Of a DNA stretch of 16,420 nt, positions 1 to 6,395 are shown in pieces. Made by a program: the position numbers and the translations under genes. How positions within the stretch are numbered: the stretch's first letter is position 1; each line of letters opens with the position of its first letter. The stretch is from Puniceicoccales bacterium (GTDB lineage: Bacteria; Verrucomicrobiota; Verrucomicrobiia; Opitutales; UBA953). Location: positions 1-16,420 of the forward strand of contig JAITIB010000071.1 in the NCBI GenBank assembly GCA_031279675.1, in the 5' to 3' direction. The notes beneath the pieces are model-generated. The model ran no database searches and was not told the DNA's origin. It saw only the letters and a program-made list of their open reading frames with translations.

Positions 1-1
1 C

Positions 2-1045
2 ATGTCACGTCCAGTAACGTTATTCACCGGCCAATGGGCCGATCTCCCCTTGGAAACCTTGGTCAAAAAAGCCAAGAGCTTCGGCTACCAAGGTCTTGAA
101 CTCGCCTGTTGGGGCGACCACTTCGACCCCTTCCAGGCTGTCGAGTCGGACAAATACATCAAAGACAAATGGGCGCTCCTGCTCGACAACGGGATGGACT
201 CCTTCGCCGTCTCGAACCACCTGACAGGACAGGCCATTTGCGACAACATCGACGAGCGCCACAAGGAAATCCTCGACCCCAAAGTCTGGGGCGACGGCGA
301 CCCGGAAGGCGTCCGCCAGCGCGCCGCCAACCAAATGGCCACCGTCGGCAAAGCCGCCCGCCGTTTCTTCGACGCACGCCCGGGCCGCACCGACGCCGAA
401 AAAGCCAGGCCCGTCGTCGTCAACGGCTTCACCGGCTCCTCCATCTGGGGCAGCCTCTACGCCTTCCCGCCCACCTCGCAGGCCTACTGGGACAAGGGTT
501 TCGCCGACTTCGCCAAGCGCTTCATCCCCATCCTCGAGGTCTTTGAAAGCGTCAACGCCAACTTCGCCCTCGAAGCCCACCCAACCGAAATCGCCTTCGA
601 CATCGCCAGCGCCGAGCGCGCCATCGAAGCCGTCAAAGGCCACAAACGCTTCGGCTTCAACTTCGACCCCTCGCACTTCGCCTACCAAGGCGTTGACTAC
701 GTGAAATTCATCCGCCAGCTCGCCTCGCGCATCTACCACGTGCACATCAAGGACGTCTGGTGGGGCAAGGGCGACGGCAGCGCGGGCGTCTTCGGCGGAC
801 ACACAAGCTTCGGCGATCCACGCCGCTTCTGGGAATTCCGCTCCCCGGGCCGCGGTGGCGTCAACTTCGAAGACATCATCGTCGCGCTTAACGACATCGG
901 CTACAACGGCCCGCTTTCCGTCGAGTGGGAAGACATCCGCATGAACCGCGAATTCGGCGCCGCCGAGGCCGCGGCCTTCGTGAAAAAACTGGACTTCACC
1001 ACCAACACCCAAGCCTTCGACGCCGCATTCGCGCGCAAGGACTGA
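2..1045 (+). CDS. Sugar phosphate isomerase/epimerase, TIM-barrel (AP endonuclease 2-like fold)
   Basis: A 347-residue soluble protein of the xylose-isomerase-like TIM-barrel family, which binds a divalent metal and isomerises or epimerises sugars, inososes or related keto-sugars. It opens with the typical first strand (MSRPVTLFTGQWADLP) and reads GLELACWGDHFD at about residues 31-42. Likely metal ligands, by position in the barrel, are Glu191 (ALEAHPTE), Asp222 (NFDPSHF), His248 (YHVHIKD) and a Glu at 308 or 310 (SVEWED). The ATG lies one base inside the window, so the ribosome binding site and promoter cannot be seen, but the N-terminus looks complete for the family. It is followed by a strong intrinsic terminator, so it ends its transcript. 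The exact substrate cannot be told; homologues are often near myo-inositol or other sugar catabolism genes. Family call firm, substrate unknown. Confidence 0.9.
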   Translation: MSRPVTLFTGQWADLPLETLVKKAKSFGYQGLELACWGDHFDPFQAVESDKYIKDKWALLLDNGMDSFAVSNHLTGQAICDNIDERHKEILDPKVWGDGDPEGVRQRAANQMATVGKAARRFFDARPGRTDAEKARPVVVNGFTGSSIWGSLYAFPPTSQAYWDKGFADFAKRFIPILEVFESVNANFALEAHPTEIAFDIASAERAIEAVKGHKRFGFNFDPSHFAYQGVDYVKFIRQLASRIYHVHIKDVWWGKGDGSAGVFGGHTSFGDPRRFWEFRSPGRGGVNFEDIIVALNDIGYNGPLSVEWEDIRMNREFGAAEAAAFVKKLDFTTNTQAFDAAFARKD

Positions 1046-1065
1046 CTCAGCACTCATTAAAAAGC

Positions 1066-1101
1066 AAAAAACGGGGCGGCCAAAACCGCTCCGTTTTTTT
1101 T
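1066..1101 (+). terminator. Rho-independent terminator after the sugar isomerase gene
   Basis: A 10-bp stem pairs AACGGGGCGG (1070-1079) with CCGCTCCGTT (1086-1095), with one G-T pair and loop CCAAAA. It is followed by a run of eight T (1094-1101) and preceded by six A (1066-1071). It lies 20 bp after the isomerase stop codon. The A-run in front means it could also work for transcripts arriving on the minus strand. Confidence 0.9.
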
Positions 1102-1353
1102 GCGCAAAAAGACTCACTGGAACTCCGCGCGGGTGGAGTACCTCACATCCAGCGCTGCTTTCCCGACAACGTCGTTGTGCGCGAAAAAACCGCCGCCGAC
1201 GCCACCTCAACCCAGCCCATCTCCGGCAAAGGGCGGATCGGGCACAAGCACGGGGAAATCCACGTCGAGAACACCAATTCGCTGGAACAGGAAACCCTCC
1301 GCGTGCTCAACGAAAACAAAGCCGCCCCAACCAAGGAACTGCGCCTGTATTAA
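1102..1353 (+). pseudogene. Coding-like remnant, family not recognised
   Basis: This stretch reads open in one frame for 83 codons after the terminator and ends in TAA (1351-1353). From about 1150 onward the third codon position is mostly G or C, as in the real genes here, and the translation is protein-like (for example GKGRIGHKHGEIHVEN and SLEQETLRVLNENK). No ATG with a ribosome binding site opens it, and the terminator hairpin lies immediately upstream. It therefore looks like the 3' end of a gene whose front has been lost. An in-frame GTG near 1177 could start a peptide of under 60 residues, but nothing supports that. I do not recognise the family. The stop codon lies inside the TTAA at the left edge of the palindromic element that follows. 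Confidence 0.35.
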
Positions 1354-1438
1354 CCCGGCATGAATATATTTTATCCGACACCCTGTATTTATCAGGGCTT
1401 GTCGCCGAAAAATTATGAATATAGACATGCCGGTTTAA
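1350..1438. repeat. 89-bp palindromic element flanked by TTAA (MITE/REP-like)
   Basis: The two ends are inverted repeats: TTAA-C-CCGGCATG-AA-TATATT (1350-1370) matches the reverse complement of 1418-1438 at 18 of 21 positions. Inside is a second hairpin in which CGACA+CCCTG (1376-1385) pairs with CAGGG+TGTCG (1393-1397 and 1400-1404), with a two-base bulge and loop TATTTAT. The whole element can fold into one long hairpin in DNA or RNA. TTAA at both edges could be a target duplication, which would suit a small non-autonomous transposable element, or simply part of the stem. It encodes nothing. It is more AT-rich than its surroundings. The structure is seen directly; calling it mobile is inference. 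Confidence 0.6.
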
Positions 1439-1441
1439 TAA

Positions 1442-1482
1442 CCAAGCGCTTGGGCGGCGCGCCACGGGAGCGAGTGGCTCGC
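1442..1482. repeat. Cluster of short palindromes
   Basis: Three dyads lie within 41 bp: CCAAGCGCTTGG (1442-1453, perfect, 12 bp), GGCGCGCC (1456-1463, perfect, 8 bp) and GCGAG-TGG-CTCGC (1470-1482). The first, read on the minus strand, is followed by TTATT and could weakly terminate the tetR-family transcript coming from the right. They could instead be protein binding sites. The remaining bases up to 1553 show no gene or other structure that I can support. Confidence 0.35.
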
Positions 1483-1553
1483 ATGAAGACAGCCAGATAT
1501 GGAGTGCTGTGATTGGTCCTTCACCTTTGGTTTAAAACCCTGTCGCGGCCCGC

Positions 1554-2285
1554 CTATACCTCGGAGGCTTCAATTGAGGGAGTATCGTGAGTTTCCTCGG
1601 GATAGTGGAAATCCGGGGCGGGCAGGCCAAGGCCAAGGCAGAAATTCCGCGCGAGCACCCTTTTCCATTCCAGCAAGAACTCCACCGGGTATTCTTTCCA
1701 GGAATTTTCCACGCAAAGCAGTTCCCTGATGACTCCCGGGTAAAACACGCCGCCCCAAAAAACTTCCATGTGCGCCTGTATCTCGCACTCCGAGGCCTCG
1801 GGTCGCACGCGGCGGAAAAAGTCCTCGAAAATGTGTTCCGCGGGGCCGATCCATTTCAGCGCGAGGGGGACATCCACCGCGCCGCGCCCGACGATGACTT
1901 GCAACATCAACTTGTCGAGGAAACGGATGCGGCGCGGGCCGTGCCATTCTTCAAAAATGTGGTGGATGGATTCTGCCAACGCATTTGCCGAAGCCTGCCT
2001 GTCCTGGATGTCCACTCTCGAAAGCGGCAGCGCCGCGCGCAGGTAAATGTCCCCACTGCTCAGAAAATACTCGACCGTCCTCTGATAAAGCGTCGCCTTG
2101 TTGCCAAAGTGATGGATGAGGAGGCTGGGCGCGATCCCCATCTCATCGGAAACGTTCCGGATGCCCACGCTGTCGTAACCATTCTGGGCAAAGAGCCGCC
2201 CCGCAGTGGTAAGAATGCGCCGGCGAGTCTTCTCACCCTGGGCATTACAGCGTTTGAGAGAATCTTGTTTGGGTGGTTTAGACAT
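1554..2285 (-). CDS. TetR/AcrR-family transcriptional regulator
   Basis: A 243-residue regulator with an N-terminal TetR DNA-binding domain at about residues 18-65: TRRRILTTAGRLFAQNGYDS, then a recognition helix region (VSDEMGIAPSLLIHHFGNK) and ATLYQRTVEYF. The C-terminal part (about 70-243) is the helical ligand-binding and dimer domain, too variable to suggest a ligand. The ATG at 2285 is chosen because it puts the HTH at the usual distance. The frame stays open 42 codons further to a GTG at 2411 that overlaps the stop codon of the upstream MG2 gene (GTGA), but that extension does not look like a TetR N-terminus. No clear ribosome binding site precedes either start. The 122 bp between the two genes could hold a promoter and operator. 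Co-direction with the MG2 gene suggests, but does not prove, that they are regulated together. Confidence 0.85.
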   Translation of the reverse strand: MSKPPKQDSLKRCNAQGEKTRRRILTTAGRLFAQNGYDSVGIRNVSDEMGIAPSLLIHHFGNKATLYQRTVEYFLSSGDIYLRAALPLSRVDIQDRQASANALAESIHHIFEEWHGPRRIRFLDKLMLQVIVGRGAVDVPLALKWIGPAEHIFEDFFRRVRPEASECEIQAHMEVFWGGVFYPGVIRELLCVENSWKEYPVEFLLEWKRVLARNFCLGLGLPAPDFHYPEETHDTPSIEASEV

Positions 2286-2407
2286 GTCCGGAAGGGCATA
2301 AAAAATGGGTAACAGTGTAACGCAAAACCGGGGCACAATGCGGACATTTTTTCCATTTTTCAAGCCCAATCTCGCAATGGGATCGGACGCCACCTTGGAC
2401 CGGCGGA

Positions 2408-5400
2408 TCACTTCCCGGGGACGTCTTCGACAATGACACCGTCGGCAGCGTATGCGACGGAACGCAGTTGCTGATCATGCGCAAGGGCGAGGAATTTCCA
2501 ACGGCCCGGGGTTTTCGGAACAGTGAATTCAATGCGCACGGTGCCGTCGCTTCCCGTGACGAGGGCGGGATGGAAAAAGATGACGCCTCCGAGCGTTTTC
2601 CGCATCGCGCTTGTGAGGGGCGGGCGGACAATGGGCTCGCCTGGGGGAAAATCCTCAGGATCAAGCCAATTGATGGAAATCGCATTATTAAACGACGAGA
2701 TTTCCCTGGGTGGAGCGGGGAACGTCATGTGGCGATAATCGGAGCCAATACTGAATCCAAAATTGGGATACCTACCCATACTCCAATAGTAGATGTGGGC
2801 AAAAGGGGACGCGGGAAACCTGTTCTCAACGTAAGTGCCGTGTTCATGGTTGGAAAAATGCGTCGGATGGGAGCCAACGCCGTGGTTATAGTGGTTTTCT
2901 TTGTTAAAAACGCCATACTCCTCATTAAAGCCCCACCACGCATAGTTTGCGGCACCGGGGAAAGAAGTGTCATAAAGAATGGCGGCAACTTCGGGTGCGG
3001 GCTTGGGTTCGCCGTTGGCGCCGTCAGGAATGCCCACACGCAAGGTCCACGCTTCGCGACTGCCGGGAACGAGCTTGGGGTTGAAATTTTCCAAAGCGAG
3101 GTCGAGCCGTTGTTTTACAAACGGGACATCCACCACTTTGTGTTTGGAATAAAACTGGTTTTCGCTGACCTGGAATACTTGGACGGTAAACCCGCCCTGA
3201 TGCTGCGCAGTGATGGGAAGGGTGATGATTTGCTGGGTGCGCCCGGGCCCGGTCGAGAATTGGTGAAAGATTTTCCCGTTCTTTGAAAAAATGACATGGG
3301 CGCGGGCAGCGGTGTATCCGCTACTCCAAAGCGCTGTGAAGGTTGCGCCCGGCGCGAACGGTTTCTCGTCCGCAACAACAACGCGGAAGGGAACTTTGTG
3401 CGCGGAAAAGGTGGCGTCGGGATCGGCGACGACGATGTCGGTGCGCGCGGTGACGGGCGTCCCATATTGATCCTGAGTGGTGAGAATCGCACGGTAAGCG
3501 CCCGTGGGGAGCGGGATGTTGAGCTCCGTCTTGCCCTTGGCATCCGTGGTGTAAGACTGCGCAGTCACGCGATCGCCCGCCTCCCATTCCGCAGTGTTGC
3601 TGGCAGTATCCCCATGAATGGCGTAGAGATAGGGGGAGATTTTGGGCCGAATGACTTCCGGGGGTTGCTTGAGCGCATAGAGGGTCACAAGGCCCTCGTT
3701 TTTCCGAGGGACACTGCCATCGAAACTCCGGGTGCTTATCGTAAGCGTGACCGGCTTGGCGGGCACCTGCCACTCGCTGGCTCGCAGCCTGGCACGGAGC
3801 ACGGCGGGGCCCACAACGAGTGTCCGCATGGTGTTTCCACACTTCCCGGCAGCATTGGTGACGTTGGCAACGACCTCGTAATGAAAACGCGATTCCGTCT
3901 TCGACGTCTCGGTGTTGTCAGCCTCCAGCGGGAATGTGAGTTGAAATCTTCCGGTGGCGTCGGTCGTCGTGGCACCACCGGCAATGCCCGTGTTGGTATT
4001 GCTGTCATGACGCTTGCGCCCCACACCCCAGCTGACCTTTGCCCCCGCAAGGGGGACGCCCGTTTTGGTGAGGGCTTTGCCTTCGAGCGAAACAGTGTCT
4101 CCGAACCGCGGCGTGGTAGCGGGCCCATCAAGGGTGACTTCAAAATCGGGCTTCTTGGCCACCTCAGCATCCGGGGGAACGACAGAAAGATACCCGGCGG
4201 CGTTCACGAGATTGGGGGAATATAACATATAGTTGCAACCGACCTTGTCCCTCGGAAGGGTGAACACGCCGCTCGCAGCCCCATAGTCATTGGTGCGCAA
4301 TTCAAGCCGGGCAATTTCCTTGGATTCCAGATTCGGGGCGGGTTCGCCAAGGATAACCGTGAAAGGATGATCCTTGATCGGCGCGCAATGCGCGGTGGCA
4401 TCGTTGGCAGAAAAAATGATGGCCTTGAAATGGACGTCTTGCCCAGGGTGGAAAAGATGTCCCCCGGTGAGGAAGCGGGCATGGCGGCGGGTGACAGTCG
4501 CCTCCGCTTTTGCCTCCGTGCAAGGATACGCATGCCTCCGTTCATCAAAAGCGACACTGTGCCCGTTGGGCGCGACAGCCAAAAGCTGCACGCGATGGGG
4601 CTCCGGAGTGGTAAAACTGAACGCCCCGGTGGCATCCGTTTTGACAGACGGAATTTCGACGCGATCGCTATCAGTGACACGCCATGCGCGGACGGTGGCG
4701 CCGGATACAAAGTCCCCCGTCAAGGCATTCATGACAAACCCGGAGAGACGTTCCTGATGGGGATCCATCTCTTTCACCACGGCAATGTCGCTCACCCAAG
4801 TGCGCAGCGCAAACAAGATGTTCTCCTTCGCGGAAAAGTCCTCCTTGGCACTGCCAAGAATGTAATAAAACCCCGGTTCAAGATCGCCCGGCACCGCCAC
4901 CGTGTGCGTGCGGGTGATGAAATCCACCTTGGGCAGCTCCTCCTGCCAGGCCACAACCGGCTTTTTCTCCAAAAGCTGCGCAGGAGTGCATTTCGCCAAA
5001 ACGTCATCCAGCCACTCGCCCCGCACGACGCGGAAATGAAGACAGTCAATGTTATTGAAAACAACCGTGAGCTCGGGCCGGGGCGTGTTCCAAACATACT
5101 CGGTGCTGGCACGCTCAACGTTGCGCTTCTCAAGCTGTGCGACAAGCGCCCGGCATCGTTTCGCCCCATGGCTGTCAGGGTGGCGCGCAATGCCAAGCAT
5201 CGCGATTTCACGAGCCTTGCGCATCATCTCCGCATCATCACGCTTGTCCCTCCAATAATGTAACGCAAGCTCGGCGGCGGTGTCGGCGGAAACCTCAAGC
5301 GCTTTCCAACGCTCCAAGTGGGAATGCAAGGCCTGCTTGAGGCGAGTGCGCGCAGCCCGGTCACCACGAAGGATTTCCCCAGCCCAAAGAATCCGCTGCA

Positions 5401-6310
5401 AATCGGCGTCGGCAAGCGCCACCGCCCGCTTCGCGTCCGACTGATGAAAACGCAGCAACGCTTGGAACAGCTCCAGCACACGAAAATTATCCGACGCCAC
5501 CGCGGGACGTTCCGGACGCCACGCAAGAAATTCCTCAAGCGAACCCAACACCGCCCCGTCCGCCGGCGGCACAAAGGCATCCACCTCCACCGCATCCTCT
5601 TTCGGGGTGAAAAACTCAATCGCCCGATACGCGACGACATCAAAAAGCGTGGGCCGGCGCTCCTCGGGATAATCTCCCTTTCCAATAGAGCCTTTCAACG
5701 CGCCCACAGGCGTTTGTTGGAGCGCCGCGGACTCGGCAAGCGCGAGCTCATACAAACGCACAATCTCGCCCCTGACATCAAACTCATCGCGAGGCCGCGC
5801 CACCTCGTCCCCGCTCGCCCCGGAGTGTTTGTTTTTCCTCCTCTTCGGGCAATATACATGGAAATCCCTCTTCGCGGCAGACTCCCACGTCATCGCGCAC
5901 ACAACATCAAGCGCGGCACGCAACGCGACAGGCATCCGCTCACGGTAAGCATTGATAATCCGGGCGTTTTCAAAACAACTCTCCTTGTCGCCATACTCCC
6001 CGACAACAAGCCCGCCACGGAGAACCACGCCCCGGAACGCATTCGCATAATCTTCCGCGGCAAACGCCTCGTCGATAAATGTGTCAATGCGTTGAAGCAC
6101 CTTGTCGTGAAGCGAATCATTCGGCAGGGACATCGGGGCAAAACCAGCTTTCCCAACATCCCCGCCAATCGCCTTCCACTCCGCCTCAAAATCGCGCGGC
6201 GCGCCCATGCCGGCCCCCGCCACACCCGCCAGCGCGACGACGGCAGGGACAACACAAGCAACGCGGGCGGCAAAACGCCGCAAGGACAGGGAAACGGAGA
6301 AGATTTTCAT
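2408..6310 (-). CDS. Secreted alpha-2-macroglobulin/MG2-domain protein, lacking the thioester half
   Basis: A 1300-residue exported protein. Residues 1-37 are a signal peptide (MKIFSVSLSLRRFAARVA, a hydrophobic stretch, then small residues), which fixes the ATG at 6310 over an upstream open extension. Residues 40-490 are mostly helical and charged. Beta-sandwich domains follow: a carboxypeptidase-regulatory-like segment near 520-600, an MG2-like domain near 610-710 (HLFHPGQDVHFKA, then NDYGAASGVFTLP), and further macroglobulin-type domains. An aromatic- and His-rich segment lies at about 1120-1197. The last recognisable block, at about 1240-1290 (GGVIFFHPALVT, VPKTPGRWKFLALAH), matches the family's conserved A2M domain. 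The protein ends about 20 residues later, where relatives continue for several hundred residues into the thioester domain; no CxEQ-type motif is seen. Bacterial relatives sit in the periplasm or outer membrane and are thought to trap proteases. Terminator-like hairpins stand just before its start. Confidence 0.8.
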   Translation of the reverse strand: MKIFSVSLSLRRFAARVACVVPAVVALAGVAGAGMGAPRDFEAEWKAIGGDVGKAGFAPMSLPNDSLHDKVLQRIDTFIDEAFAAEDYANAFRGVVLRGGLVVGEYGDKESCFENARIINAYRERMPVALRAALDVVCAMTWESAAKRDFHVYCPKRRKNKHSGASGDEVARPRDEFDVRGEIVRLYELALAESAALQQTPVGALKGSIGKGDYPEERRPTLFDVVAYRAIEFFTPKEDAVEVDAFVPPADGAVLGSLEEFLAWRPERPAVASDNFRVLELFQALLRFHQSDAKRAVALADADLQRILWAGEILRGDRAARTRLKQALHSHLERWKALEVSADTAAELALHYWRDKRDDAEMMRKAREIAMLGIARHPDSHGAKRCRALVAQLEKRNVERASTEYVWNTPRPELTVVFNNIDCLHFRVVRGEWLDDVLAKCTPAQLLEKKPVVAWQEELPKVDFITRTHTVAVPGDLEPGFYYILGSAKEDFSAKENILFALRTWVSDIAVVKEMDPHQERLSGFVMNALTGDFVSGATVRAWRVTDSDRVEIPSVKTDATGAFSFTTPEPHRVQLLAVAPNGHSVAFDERRHAYPCTEAKAEATVTRRHARFLTGGHLFHPGQDVHFKAIIFSANDATAHCAPIKDHPFTVILGEPAPNLESKEIARLELRTNDYGAASGVFTLPRDKVGCNYMLYSPNLVNAAGYLSVVPPDAEVAKKPDFEVTLDGPATTPRFGDTVSLEGKALTKTGVPLAGAKVSWGVGRKRHDSNTNTGIAGGATTTDATGRFQLTFPLEADNTETSKTESRFHYEVVANVTNAAGKCGNTMRTLVVGPAVLRARLRASEWQVPAKPVTLTISTRSFDGSVPRKNEGLVTLYALKQPPEVIRPKISPYLYAIHGDTASNTAEWEAGDRVTAQSYTTDAKGKTELNIPLPTGAYRAILTTQDQYGTPVTARTDIVVADPDATFSAHKVPFRVVVADEKPFAPGATFTALWSSGYTAARAHVIFSKNGKIFHQFSTGPGRTQQIITLPITAQHQGGFTVQVFQVSENQFYSKHKVVDVPFVKQRLDLALENFNPKLVPGSREAWTLRVGIPDGANGEPKPAPEVAAILYDTSFPGAANYAWWGFNEEYGVFNKENHYNHGVGSHPTHFSNHEHGTYVENRFPASPFAHIYYWSMGRYPNFGFSIGSDYRHMTFPAPPREISSFNNAISINWLDPEDFPPGEPIVRPPLTSAMRKTLGGVIFFHPALVTGSDGTVRIEFTVPKTPGRWKFLALAHDQQLRSVAYAADGVIVEDVPGK

Positions 6311-6322
6311 GACGGATCGGAG

Positions 6323-6362
6323 AAAAACGGTTGTGAAACAACCCGCCGAAAAAACAGGCGGG
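6323..6362 (-). terminator. Terminator-like hairpins between the AsmA-like gene and the MG2 gene
   Basis: Reading the minus strand, CCCGCC (6357-6362) can pair with GGCGGG (6342-6347), and GGTTGT (6338-6343) can pair with ACAACC (6329-6334) across a three-base loop. The second hairpin is followed, after one G, by TTTTT (6323-6327), the form of an intrinsic terminator for the AsmA-like gene that ends at 6396. The two hairpins share bases 6342-6343, so they partly compete. The T-run ends only 12 bp before the ATG of the MG2 gene (6310). That leaves little room for a separate promoter and suggests a leader or attenuator role as an alternative. Confidence 0.6.
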
Positions 6363-6395
6363 ACTGCAACATAAGACACACGACACGCCCCTTCC

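Noticed and set aside
20..1210. A 396-codon open frame on the minus strand over the sugar isomerase
   Set aside because: Antisense shadow of a gene with recognisable catalytic motifs; the composition is a Gly/Val/Ala-rich artefact of the opposite strand.
1587..2312. A 241-codon plus-strand open frame
   Set aside because: Antisense to the tetR-family gene, whose helix-turn-helix is clear on the minus strand.
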